From contig NZ_AP028654.1 in assembly GCF_033097505.1 (NCBI RefSeq), positions 2,800,001 through 2,864,000 of the forward strand: a DNA stretch of 64,000 bases. Direction: 5' to 3'. Below are positions 18,680-27,252 of this stretch, piece by piece. Position 1 is the first letter of the stretch, and every line of letters begins with the position of its first letter. Below the pieces are notes generated by a model. It had not been told where the DNA came from. It searched no databases and was given only the letters and a program-made list of their open reading frames with translations. A program made the position numbers and the translations under genes. This DNA is from Helicovermis profundi (GTDB lineage: Bacteria; Bacillota; Clostridia; Peptostreptococcales; Acidaminobacteraceae).

Positions 18680-19069
18680 TTACTTCATATTAATTTTATT
18701 CATAAATTTCTCTTTATCTATAATAAACCTAGAATGATACCCTTCACCTATTTTTTTCTTCTCATCAAACACCTCAATCCAAAATACAAGCTTCTTTCCA
18801 TCAATTTCTTTAAGCATAGCTTCTGCTCTAACTTCCATATCCATAGGTGTGGCCGCCAAATGCTTAACATCTAAATGTATTCCTACCGTTGAATATTTTT
18901 CTCCTAGTTCACTTTGTACTGCATTCATTGCTGCATTTTCCATAAGTCCTACCATACTAGGAGTTGAAAAAACATAAATATCTCCACTACCAAATTTTGC
19001 TGCAGTATCTTCTTCTTTTACTATTTTTTTTGAAATGTATTTCATTCCGAGTTTTAAATTGTAATCCAT
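18680..19069 (-). CDS. Thioesterase-family protein (FlK/hotdog fold)
   Basis: 129-residue single hotdog-domain protein resembling the fluoroacetyl-CoA thioesterase FlK group: 'FSTPSMVGLMENAA' (a helix carrying the catalytic Thr/Glu region), 'VGIHLDVKHLAATP' and 'GEGYHSRFII' with the C-terminal histidine. The likely reaction is hydrolysis of a short acyl-CoA; substrate unknown. ATG with GGAGGT. It is the last gene of the sugar-acid operon, 54 bases after the acetyltransferase, which is an unexpected place. Proximity to CoA-ester fermentation genes offers another rationale. Confidence 0.8.
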   Translation of the reverse strand: MDYNLKLGMKYISKKIVKEEDTAAKFGSGDIYVFSTPSMVGLMENAAMNAVQSELGEKYSTVGIHLDVKHLAATPMDMEVRAEAMLKEIDGKKLVFWIEVFDEKKKIGEGYHSRFIIDKEKFMNKINMK

Positions 19070-19123
19070 TGGTTTACCTCCATTATTAATTTTGTGTATC
19101 AGATGTATTAACTTTATTTCAAA

Positions 19124-19654
19124 TTACTTAAATTCTTCTCTTAATAAAGATAGTATATATGAATTCCACCATTTACCCTCATAAAAATAATTTTTTCTTA
19201 ATATTCCATCTGTATTGAATCCAAATTCCTTATATAACTTCATCTTTTTTTCATCAAATTCATATATTTCAGTCCAAATTTTATTTAAACCAATTTGATT
19301 AAATCCATAATCTAATAATAACTTACAAGATTCAAAAGCAAAACCCTTTTCATCCATATATTCATCATCTATAGCAGTATATAAAGATAAATCCGCATGC
19401 CTATGTATCCAATTTATATAACATAAGCCACAACAACCTATTAGTTTATTGTCATCTATTCTTTTTATTGAAAACATAATAGTAGATGGATCATTTAAAA
19501 CTTTTTTTTCAAACCAATCATTCTGCATATCCGAATTTATTTCTTTATATTCCCTAAAATGCATCTTAAAACTTTCAATATTTCTCCATTTTTTCAATTC
19601 CATTAAATCTTGCTTTTCAACTGCAGCAAGATAAACTTTTTCACCTATTTTCAT
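19124..19654 (-). CDS. GNAT-family N-acetyltransferase, probably acting on a nonulosonic acid precursor
   Basis: 176 residues of GNAT fold: 'LKKWRN' near the N-terminus, the acetyl-CoA-binding 'IGCCGLCYINW' strand region, 'DEKGFAFESCKLLLDYGF' and 'NKIWTEIYEFDEKKMKLYKEFGF', as in PseH/LegH/RimJ-like enzymes. It overlaps the end of the NeuB-family gene by 14 bases, so translation is likely coupled. The probable job is N-acetylating an amino group on the six-carbon or nine-carbon sugar. It could instead modify another amine. Confidence 0.82.
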   Translation of the reverse strand: MKIGEKVYLAAVEKQDLMELKKWRNIESFKMHFREYKEINSDMQNDWFEKKVLNDPSTIMFSIKRIDDNKLIGCCGLCYINWIHRHADLSLYTAIDDEYMDEKGFAFESCKLLLDYGFNQIGLNKIWTEIYEFDEKKMKLYKEFGFNTDGILRKNYFYEGKWWNSYILSLLREEFK

Positions 19655-20720
19655 ATCCGTCCAAATCCTTCCATCTTAAGTAATCGTCTTTAGCGCAATC
19701 TTTAATTATTTTTTTCCCAATTACATTAATAATTTCATAAGGTGCAATTCCATCTTCTTTGATTGGCCTTAAAGGAAATAAATCATTCTTTGAAATAATT
19801 TCGCCAGCTTTTATATCTCTAACAAAATACAAAGCCCTCCTTTGAACTATAGCAGCTTCTTTTTCATTTTTCTCAACTTTTTTAATTCCATCTCCTAAAG
19901 CATTATAAACATTCAATGATTTTTCAACCATTTCACTAAAATTATTTGGTGTCATAGAAAATTTATGATCTGGTCCTTCTCTATTATTATCATCTGTAAA
20001 ATGTTTTTCTATAACCCTTGCACCAAGTGCTATGGATGCAATAACTGTTTCATAACCATGAGTATGATCAGATAAACCTAAAATTACATTAGGATATTTT
20101 TTTTTATAATTATTTAATACATTTAAATTAATATAATTAAAGTTTTCTTTTACACCTCTATAATTAGTATTACACTGCATTAAAATGAGTTCGCTATTCT
20201 CTTTAGTAATTATATCAACTGCTCTTTCAACATCTTCTTCAGTTGACGCTCCTGTCGATAAAATTATTGGCTTCGTTTTTTTTGCCATATATCTAATAAT
20301 CTCAGTCCATGTAATATCACCCGAACCTATTTTATATGCATTTACATATGGATCGGCTAAGTCCACTGATTCAAAATCATAAGGTGAAGTCATATATTCA
20401 ATTCCAACTTCATCACATTTTTTCTTTAATAGCTTTGTCCAACTACTATCAATACTCGCATCTTCATAAACTTCATAAACAGACTTTTTCCATGATTCTT
20501 GATGTGAAAGCTTTTTCCCAAAGGAATCAAAACCTTTTTTACTTACAATTGTAACAGCATTAAAATTTTGAAATTTTGCTGCATCAGCTCCAGATTTTTT
20601 TGCTAATTCTATAAGCTTATATGCCCTTTCAATATCTCCATCATGATTAGCAGCAATATCTGCAATAAAATATGGTTTTTCATCACTTCCTAAGTAGTTT
20701 CTACCTATTTTTATTTTCAT
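19641..20720 (-). CDS. NeuB/PseI/LegI-family nonulosonic acid synthase
   Basis: Condenses phosphoenolpyruvate with a six-carbon amino sugar to make a nine-carbon acid. 359 residues: a TIM barrel with 'FIADIAANHDGD', 'AKFQ', 'MTSPYD', 'KIGSGDITW', 'ILSTGAST' and 'EKHFT', then a C-terminal SAF (antifreeze-like) domain beginning near 'RRALYFVRDIKAGE'. The ATG at 20720 is chosen (AAGGAG ten bases upstream); a TTG twelve codons earlier is less likely. It overlaps the preceding reductase gene by 20 bases. Whether the product is sialic, legionaminic or pseudaminic acid cannot be read from sequence alone. Confidence 0.9.
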   Translation of the reverse strand: MKIKIGRNYLGSDEKPYFIADIAANHDGDIERAYKLIELAKKSGADAAKFQNFNAVTIVSKKGFDSFGKKLSHQESWKKSVYEVYEDASIDSSWTKLLKKKCDEVGIEYMTSPYDFESVDLADPYVNAYKIGSGDITWTEIIRYMAKKTKPIILSTGASTEEDVERAVDIITKENSELILMQCNTNYRGVKENFNYINLNVLNNYKKKYPNVILGLSDHTHGYETVIASIALGARVIEKHFTDDNNREGPDHKFSMTPNNFSEMVEKSLNVYNALGDGIKKVEKNEKEAAIVQRRALYFVRDIKAGEIISKNDLFPLRPIKEDGIAPYEIINVIGKKIIKDCAKDDYLRWKDLDGYENR

Positions 20721-21618
20721 TATTATTTTGCTCCTTATATTTCTTATAATCGTCAATTAGTTGATTTATTCCTTCTTCAATAGTAAAACTTATACCTAAA
20801 TTATTCAATTTATCTACTTTTAATGATGTGTTTTTAGGCCTTTTAGCATGAAATTTAATAAAACTTATTGATTTACTCAACACATATTTTTCATCTATTT
20901 TTAAACTCCTTGCTATTTTTTTTAAAAATTCATATTTACTTATTTTTTCAGAACTACCTACATGTATTACTCCCTTAAAATCTATCTCAATCATTTTTTT
21001 TATCGCCCTTGCAAGTTGAACTGTATATACTGGATTAAAAACAACATCGTTAAAGCCAATAATTGTATTATTTTTTTCAAAATTTGTTATTATCCATTCA
21101 GCTAAAGAAGTTTTTATAGGTTTATGAAATCCATATAAATTCGTTCTGATAACAATAGAATTATTCCTTTTTAAAACAAATTCTTCACCTTCTGATTTAG
21201 TGAAAGCATAATAATTAATAGGATTTTTTAAACTACCTTCTAAATATTCGCCTTTAATACCATCAAAAACTGAATCTGTTGAAATGTAAATTATCTTAGC
21301 ATCTTTATATTTCATTAAATTTTCAGTTGACTGTAAATTTAAATTGTATGCAATTTTTTTATTAAGTTCACAGTATTCTACATCTACATTCGCTGCACAG
21401 TGAATAATAATATCTGGCTTTACTTCATTTAGTTTTTCATAAAGCAAGTTTTCATCTGTAATATCACATATTACAGAATGAATTTTATCTAAATTATCAT
21501 CACGTGTTCTATTCATTCCAAATACTTCATATTTTTTGTTCAATAGCATACAATCAACAATATCTTTTCCAAGCATACCATTTGATCCAGTAATTAATAT
21601 TTTTTTTCTTTTATACAA
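20701..21618 (-). CDS. SDR-family sugar-nucleotide reductase (RmlD-like)
   Basis: Rossmann-fold short-chain dehydrogenase of about 305 residues, closest in pattern to dTDP-4-dehydrorhamnose reductases: 'ILITGSNGMLGKDIV' (NAD(P) site), 'CAANVDVEYCE', 'ISTDSVFDG' and the active-site 'YYAFTKSEGE' (Tyr-x3-Lys). The TTG at 21618 is preceded four bases upstream by GGAGGT. The ATG at 21630 has no site and overlaps that GGAGGT. It probably reduces a keto-sugar intermediate in the nonulosonic acid pathway; no rhamnose genes accompany it. Confidence 0.82.
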   Translation of the reverse strand: MYKRKKILITGSNGMLGKDIVDCMLLNKKYEVFGMNRTRDDNLDKIHSVICDITDENLLYEKLNEVKPDIIIHCAANVDVEYCELNKKIAYNLNLQSTENLMKYKDAKIIYISTDSVFDGIKGEYLEGSLKNPINYYAFTKSEGEEFVLKRNNSIVIRTNLYGFHKPIKTSLAEWIITNFEKNNTIIGFNDVVFNPVYTVQLARAIKKMIEIDFKGVIHVGSSEKISKYEFLKKIARSLKIDEKYVLSKSISFIKFHAKRPKNTSLKVDKLNNLGISFTIEEGINQLIDDYKKYKEQNNNENKNR

Positions 21619-21647
21619 CGGTACCTCCATAATACTTATAATATTTT

Positions 21648-22382
21648 CTATTTTATTTTTTTTTGCTTAATAAAAGAATTAATATTGTGTAATTCCGGTT
21701 CTATTACGAACAATTCAATAATTTCCTTTAAATAAAAATCATGTTTTCCTTTATATAGTCTATCGTATATTGCGCAAATTAATTCAAAATCTTCATGTGT
21801 ATCTAAAGTCAGTCTATATTTCGAGTAATCGATATCACTTTTATAAAAATATATTTTTTTTGAATTTTCATAAATATATGGAGTTACATGTTCTCTTTGA
21901 TAATTTTCTTTTGCATTTAGAAATGCATCTTCTAAACTTTCAAAAGAAAAAACCTCAACATCTAATCCATTTGGATATGTACTTTTCGTAAAATCAGAAC
22001 CTGTATTTGTTATAATATCAAATTCCCTATCCATATACACTTTAACTACATCATCAATAATTTTAGAATCAATGAGTGGACAATCCGAAGTTACCCTTAC
22101 AATTATATCTAATTTATATTGCTTTGCAGCATAATAGTACCTACTTAATACATCATCTTCGCTACCTTTAAAAACAAGAACATCATTTTTAATAGCTTCA
22201 TTCTCAATAACTAAATCTCTATCTAAATTTGTTGTTGCAATTATAATTTCGTCAATATATTCAGAAAGTTTAACTCTATTAATAACATGAGATAATACTG
22301 TATTATCTTTTATGTATTTTAAAATTTTTCCTTCTAATCTTGTTGAACCCATTCTTGCCTGAATTATTACACCAATTTTCAT
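21648..22382 (-). CDS. SpsF/NeuA-type cytidylyltransferase
   Basis: Activates the nine-carbon acid as its CMP derivative. 244 residues with the nucleotidyltransferase signature 'IIQARMGSTRLEGK', then 'VFKGSEDDVLSRYYYAA' and 'VTSDCPLID', as in SpsF-type cytidylyltransferases. First gene of the 22382-18680 operon. The ATG has no good ribosome binding site at normal distance: AAGGGGAG lies about 28 bases upstream, with a small hairpin (ACACT / AGTGT, 22393-22413) between, which could bring it closer. A SpsF-family role other than CMP activation is possible. Confidence 0.85.
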   Translation of the reverse strand: MKIGVIIQARMGSTRLEGKILKYIKDNTVLSHVINRVKLSEYIDEIIIATTNLDRDLVIENEAIKNDVLVFKGSEDDVLSRYYYAAKQYKLDIIVRVTSDCPLIDSKIIDDVVKVYMDREFDIITNTGSDFTKSTYPNGLDVEVFSFESLEDAFLNAKENYQREHVTPYIYENSKKIYFYKSDIDYSKYRLTLDTHEDFELICAIYDRLYKGKHDFYLKEIIELFVIEPELHNINSFIKQKKIK

Positions 22383-22497
22383 ATAATTATTTACACTAAA
22401 ATAATATCAGTGTTCTCCCCTTCTAATTTATTATGTATATTTAAATACATATGCTGAATATCTCTATTTAATCACTTAAAAATTCCACATTACATAC

Positions 22498-22527
22498 ATT
22501 ATACAACTTTTTTTTATGACTAAGCAA
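22498..22527 (-). promoter_or_regulatory. Possible promoter of the nonulosonic acid operon
   Basis: TATAAT (22498-22503) with TTGCTT 18 bases upstream (22522-22527) on the minus strand, 110-120 bases before the cytidylyltransferase start. Confidence 0.5.
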
Positions 22528-22561
22528 TATCGTTATTAGAATATATTAAAATGATTTTTTA

Positions 22562-22606
22562 AATAAAAAAAAACTAGAGAAAATTTAAATAAATTTTCTC
22601 TAGTTT
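22562..22606 (-). terminator. Terminator of ftsH
   Basis: Perfect 16-bp AT-rich stem (22571-22586 with 22591-22606), four-base loop, then a U-tract on the minus strand, immediately after the ftsH stop codon. Confidence 0.9.
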
Positions 22607-22609
22607 TTT

Positions 22610-24613
22610 TTATTTCTTATCTAAATCAATTTCTTTAACAGCTTCTTTCTCGTCATCAGAAATTTTATCATTTTTTTGAATATCTACCTTTGAATTTGCA
22701 AGTGCATCAAAAGCAAATTTTTCAGCTTCAGATTTCTTTTTAAGTTCTTCTTCTTCAGCTTTTCTTTTTATATCATCTTCATCACGTTTTGCCTTTACTG
22801 CATCAAAGCCTTCATTAAATGCAAGTTCAAATTCAACATTATCGAGAGTTTCATATTCCATAAGTGATTTTGCAACTTCATGAAGCACTATCGTTTGTTC
22901 TTCAAGCATTTCAGTAGCTTTATCATATGCATTATCAACAATTCTTCTAACCTCTCTATCAATATCTGCAGCAACTTGTTCAGAATAATTTCTCTTAGTA
23001 GTCATATCTCTTCCAATAAATACTTCTTCACCATTATCATAAGACATAGAACCTAAATTATCACTAAAAGCATATCTAGTTACCATCGATCTTGCTATAG
23101 ATGAAACTCTATTAAGATCATTACTCGCACCAGTACTAATATCATCAAGAATAAGTTTTTCAGATATTCTTCCACCAAGTAAAATTACAAGTTCATTTTC
23201 CATAAATTTCTTAGTTGAATAACTTCGATCTTCTTCTGGAAGTTGAAGAGTAAATCCACCAGCACGTCCTCTTGGAATAATACTAATCTTATGAACTGGA
23301 TCTGTATCAGGAAGAAGCCTTGCAAGTATCGCATGACCTGCCTCGTGATAAGCAGTAAGTTTCTTTTCTTTTGGACTAATAACTCTACTTTTCTTCTCTA
23401 CACCTGCAATTACTTTAATAGTTGCATCTTCAATAATTGGCATAGTAATTTTAGGCAGTCCTTTTCTTGCAGTCAAAAGTGCCGCTTCATTCATAAGGTT
23501 TTCTAAGTCAGCTGGAGTAAATCCAGGAGTACCCTTTGCAACAACTTTGAAATCAACGCTATCACTAACAGGTTTTTTCTTAGAGTGAAGTATAAGCATC
23601 TCTTCTCTTTCACGTACATCAGGAATACCAATAGTAATTTGTCTATCAAATCTACCAGCACGAAGAAGTGCTGGATCAAGTATATCAGGTCTATTAGTTG
23701 CAGCAATTACAATAATACCTTGATTATCAGAAAAACCATCCATTTCAACTAAAAGCTGATTTAATGTTTGCTCTCTTTCATCATGCCCACCGCCAAGACC
23801 TGCACCTCTTTTTCTACCTACCGCATCAATCTCATCAATGAATACAATACAAGGAGCAGTTTTTTTAGCTTGATCAAATAAATCTCTTACTCTTGAAGCA
23901 CCAACACCAACAAACATTTCAACAAATTCAGAACCACTTATGCTGTAAAATGGAACTTTAGCTTCTCCTGCAACTGCACGACTAAGATAAGTTTTACCCG
24001 TTCCTGGTGGTCCTACCATTAAAATACCTTTTGGAATTCTTGCTCCTAGATTAATGTATTTTTTAGGATTTTTAAGGAAATCTACAACTTCCCACATTTC
24101 CTCTTTTTCTTCTTTTAAGCCAGCTAAATCAGAAAATGTAATTTTCTTTTGCTCATCTTCTTTTTGAAGTTTAGCTTTACTTTTACCAAACGACATAACT
24201 TTGGAACCGCCGCCCTGTGAATTTTGCATAAACACAAACCAAAACACCACAAATATTAGCACCATAAACACCATAGGTAGTAAATCCATATACCATGGGC
24301 TTGAAGACACTGGAACACCATTTAATGAAATTTTACCTTCATTAGAAAGCTTAAATAAATAATTTCCAACAGCACCCGCCATAATATCTGGCACTGTAGA
24401 TTCAAACTTTGTACCATCTTTTAATACTCCACTTACATGTGTTGCTTCAGACAATGTTACACTTAAGACTTTCTCAGTTTCAAGTTGATTAACAAGCTGA
24501 GTTACATCAAATTTTTTAGCTTCATCGGGACTTGACGTCATATACTTTGCTAAGAACAAAACAACAATAAAAATAAGTATATAAAAAGTCGCTCCCTTAA
24601 AGAACTTTCTCAT
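22610..24613 (-). CDS. ftsH: ATP-dependent zinc metalloprotease FtsH
   Basis: Membrane-anchored AAA+ protease for quality control of membrane and regulatory proteins. 667 residues: two membrane segments (about 8-24 and 109-128) flank an extracytoplasmic domain, followed by the AAA module with Walker A 'GPPGTGKT' (201-208), Walker B 'VFIDEIDA', arginine-finger region 'RAGRFDRQ', and the zinc site 'HEAGH' (423-427). The C-terminus is Lys/Glu-rich coiled coil. ATG with GAGGAGG. It follows tilS as in most Clostridia, but the usual hpt gene is absent between them. Confidence 0.97.
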   Translation of the reverse strand: MRKFFKGATFYILIFIVVLFLAKYMTSSPDEAKKFDVTQLVNQLETEKVLSVTLSEATHVSGVLKDGTKFESTVPDIMAGAVGNYLFKLSNEGKISLNGVPVSSSPWYMDLLPMVFMVLIFVVFWFVFMQNSQGGGSKVMSFGKSKAKLQKEDEQKKITFSDLAGLKEEKEEMWEVVDFLKNPKKYINLGARIPKGILMVGPPGTGKTYLSRAVAGEAKVPFYSISGSEFVEMFVGVGASRVRDLFDQAKKTAPCIVFIDEIDAVGRKRGAGLGGGHDEREQTLNQLLVEMDGFSDNQGIIVIAATNRPDILDPALLRAGRFDRQITIGIPDVREREEMLILHSKKKPVSDSVDFKVVAKGTPGFTPADLENLMNEAALLTARKGLPKITMPIIEDATIKVIAGVEKKSRVISPKEKKLTAYHEAGHAILARLLPDTDPVHKISIIPRGRAGGFTLQLPEEDRSYSTKKFMENELVILLGGRISEKLILDDISTGASNDLNRVSSIARSMVTRYAFSDNLGSMSYDNGEEVFIGRDMTTKRNYSEQVAADIDREVRRIVDNAYDKATEMLEEQTIVLHEVAKSLMEYETLDNVEFELAFNEGFDAVKAKRDEDDIKRKAEEEELKKKSEAEKFAFDALANSKVDIQKNDKISDDEKEAVKEIDLDKK

Positions 24614-24663
24614 ATTTTTGCCTCCTCATTCAGGTCTTTTTATTTTATCATATTTACACTTAT

Positions 24664-25998
24664 CTATACAAGCTTTAAGGCAATAACTTTCTTTGTTTTT
24701 TTAGTTATTTTATAATTATCATTTATTGAAAAACCATAAACCCAAACTATATTATCCTTGTCACAAATAAGTGGAACAAAATCTCTTAAATCTTTTGCTA
24801 CCTTTTTATCTATAAAATACCTACTAAGTTTTTTATGAGTATTCATTCCATATGGAACAAATGAATCTCCATTTTTTCTATACCTTATACTTAGTTGACC
24901 CTCAATTTTTTCATAATCTAAAAACACTTCATTTTTATTTTTCAACTGGCAATGTGCCGCCTCTGAAGCTTCCATTATCTTTAAATCTAAATTTTTAGAT
25001 AAATAATCTTCTTTACTATTTTTTTTATCAATATATATTTTTAGTTCACTATATTCAGTTTCAAATATTACATTTTTCCAGTAAAATTTAGCACCTTGCC
25101 TATTATTTATAATAAGTCTATTTATACTTTCAATATCGTTAAAAGACAAATCGTTAATATCGCCATTTATTTTTTTTACAATCAATCTTATTAATCTTTT
25201 TCTAATAGCTAAATGTAAATTTAAGTATCTATCTCTATCTAATGTAGATTTAGGTAGATCAAAATAAAAAATTTCATTTACTAGACCACTAGTGTATTTT
25301 TCTAAAAAATCCTCATCCCCTCTTAAAATGCTAGAAGTTCTAACTGTTTTATCAATTATATTCACATTAAATTCATTTTCTATATATGGAATTAAATTTA
25401 ATCTTACTTTATTTCTAAAGTAAACATCTTCAAAATTTGTATAGTCACGTCTTGGATTTAAGTTATTATCTTCGCAGTACTTCTCAATCAATTTTCTATC
25501 CACATCAAGGATTGGCCTTATAACACCATCATTTCTCTTATATTCAATACCTGTAAGTCCTTTAAGACCAGTACCTCTTATAAGTCTCATTAAAACAGTT
25601 TCTGCTTGATCATTCTTATTTTGAGCAATTGCTATTACATCAAGATTTTCTTTTTTTCTAACTTCGTTAAAAAGTCGATACCTTTCTATTCTTCCCGCTT
25701 CTTCAAATGACATTCCATTCTCTTTAGCCATTAAGCTAATATCTTTTTCAAAAATATACGATTTAATATTAAGGCTATCTGAAATTTTCTTCACATAATT
25801 AGCATCTAAATATGCATCGTCTCTAAAAAGATGATTTAGATGAACTACAACTATTCTTATATCAAGTTTTTCTCTTAGTTCATTAAGAGCATAAAGTAGG
25901 CTAATAGAATCAGGTCCTCCTGATACGCCAATTAATACTCCATCACCGATCGATATTAATTTTTCTCTATTTATAGTATCTAGTAATATTTTTAACAT
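24664..25998 (-). CDS. tilS: tRNA(Ile)-lysidine synthase
   Basis: Modifies C34 of tRNA-Ile(CAU) to lysidine, an essential step. 444 residues: PP-loop 'SGGPDS' (26-31), 'HLNHLFRDDA', 'KNDQAETVLMRLIRGTGLKGL', then the substrate-binding middle domain and the TilS C-terminal domain ('SIRYRKNGDSFVPYGM', 'KKLSRYFIDKKV'). ATG with AAGGAG. It precedes ftsH by 50 bases, forming an operon. A terminator-shaped hairpin stands 30-66 bases before its start. Confidence 0.95.
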   Translation of the reverse strand: MLKILLDTINREKLISIGDGVLIGVSGGPDSISLLYALNELREKLDIRIVVVHLNHLFRDDAYLDANYVKKISDSLNIKSYIFEKDISLMAKENGMSFEEAGRIERYRLFNEVRKKENLDVIAIAQNKNDQAETVLMRLIRGTGLKGLTGIEYKRNDGVIRPILDVDRKLIEKYCEDNNLNPRRDYTNFEDVYFRNKVRLNLIPYIENEFNVNIIDKTVRTSSILRGDEDFLEKYTSGLVNEIFYFDLPKSTLDRDRYLNLHLAIRKRLIRLIVKKINGDINDLSFNDIESINRLIINNRQGAKFYWKNVIFETEYSELKIYIDKKNSKEDYLSKNLDLKIMEASEAAHCQLKNKNEVFLDYEKIEGQLSIRYRKNGDSFVPYGMNTHKKLSRYFIDKKVAKDLRDFVPLICDKDNIVWVYGFSINDNYKITKKTKKVIALKLV

Positions 25999-26407
25999 AA
26001 TTACTCCTTAAAATATCAAACTTATACAAAAAAATATAAGCGAATATTATTTAAATTTCGCTTACTTTAGTATACTATCATATTTTTGTGAACATTTTAT
26101 TTACAAAATTAATTTAATTAAAATAGTTATTGATATAAAAGCTACATAAACCTCATATTAATTACTCTAGATGATTTAATTGATATTTAACTGTGCATAT
26201 CTATCAGTAGAACAAAAAAATCCATAATATTTATGATACCTACATCAATAATACACACTCTTTAAAGGGATTTAAAGCATATACATTATAACTGAGCAAC
26301 ATAATTATTATGGAGTTAATCGTATTTTTTAATTTTTTATACGTGAGTATCTAACACAATTTAAAATCTAATTATAAATAATATAAATGTAATGCCTTTA
26401 ATATCAA
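25999..26407. other. Gene-free region between fliS and tilS
   Basis: About 400 bases with no plausible gene. Its only clear structure is the hairpin at 26028-26064. A TATACT at 26069-26074 (minus) could be a tilS -10 but has no good -35. The remainder is AT-rich without repeats that I can see. Confidence 0.5.
26028..26064 (-). terminator. Terminator-like hairpin upstream of tilS
   Basis: Eight-bp stem TAAGCGAA / TTCGCTTA (26037-26044 with 26057-26064) followed on the minus strand by TAT and seven U. It is 344 bases after fliS and ends 19 bases before the tilS ribosome binding site. Confidence 0.7.
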
Positions 26408-26866
26408 TCAAACTAATTTCATAGCTTTTTCCCATGTTTCTTTTAGTTCTACTGCAAGAAATAAAACTTCATCCACTATTTTGTTATCTTTTTCTAAATT
26501 TGCATCAACTAGACGTTCATTCATAAAAATATATAGTGACTCTAAATTATTACTAACATCGTAACTCATATCTAAAGTAACTCTAAGCTCTGTTATAATC
26601 GCTTGTACCCTTTGATTTGTAAAATTAGATTTCTCATATTTCTTTTGATCATTATATAATTTTACTTGTTTTAAAAATCTAACCATGCCCTCATATAGCA
26701 TAAACGTAAGCTCTTCAGGTTTTGCACTCATAACCTTTTGTTCTAAATAATTTGCTGATTTATTATACTTAACCTTAGAATTAACCACTCTTAATTTTTG
26801 AATAGGTTTTTCATCTACTTTAGCATTATTAGGTTTCTTATAGTTATAAGGATTTACCATTGCCAT
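26408..26866 (-). CDS. fliS: Flagellin export chaperone FliS
   Basis: Cytosolic chaperone that binds the C-terminal disordered region of flagellin and prevents premature polymerisation. After a basic 30-residue N-terminal tail the protein has the FliS helical bundle: 'YLEQKVMSAKPEELTFMLYEGMVRFLKQ', 'NQRVQAIITELRVTLDMSYDVSNNLESLYIFMNERLVDAN'. The ATG at 26866 is used, with AAGGAAGTG upstream. About 152 residues. Last gene of flaG-fliD-fliT-fliS, read from the sigma-28 promoter at 29587. Confidence 0.94.
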   Translation of the reverse strand: MAMVNPYNYKKPNNAKVDEKPIQKLRVVNSKVKYNKSANYLEQKVMSAKPEELTFMLYEGMVRFLKQVKLYNDQKKYEKSNFTNQRVQAIITELRVTLDMSYDVSNNLESLYIFMNERLVDANLEKDNKIVDEVLFLAVELKETWEKAMKLV

Positions 26867-26879
26867 AATTACACTTCCT

Positions 26880-27239
26880 TTATTTTTTTCTATCAAATAT
26901 CAAACCTGAATTTTCATTAATATTTCTATAACTTGAATGAACTTTTCTTTTTGTTTCAATTTCTTTTAACTTAAGTTTGTTTTTATTTTGTTCACCTTCA
27001 AGTTCTCTTTTCATTTCATCCATTTCAACTTTTATACTTGACTCAAGTTTTAATATTTTATCTTTAATAATTTCTTTCTCATTTTCTATAATATATTTAT
27101 CGTCAATTTTCTCGATTTTATTAAGAATATCTTTTCTAGAAGAAATTAAATTTTCAAAAATATCAAATCTCCTCGATTTTAAAGCACTAAGCATAGCAGC
27201 TGTTAAATCAATATATTCATATACTAATTTTTTAAACAT
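26880..27239 (-). CDS. Small coiled-coil flagellar protein, FliT-like
   Basis: 119 residues, almost wholly helical and charged, with heptad-like Lys/Glu/Leu runs (about 30-100). No catalytic motif. Its size, composition and place between fliD and fliS match FliT, the export chaperone of the filament cap FliD, but primary-sequence similarity to FliT is always low, so this is a context assignment. It starts 13 bases after fliD ends, with AGGTG about 11 bases before the ATG. Confidence 0.65.
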   Translation of the reverse strand: MFKKLVYEYIDLTAAMLSALKSRRFDIFENLISSRKDILNKIEKIDDKYIIENEKEIIKDKILKLESSIKVEMDEMKRELEGEQNKNKLKLKEIETKRKVHSSYRNINENSGLIFDRKK

Positions 27240-27252
27240 TATTTATATACAC

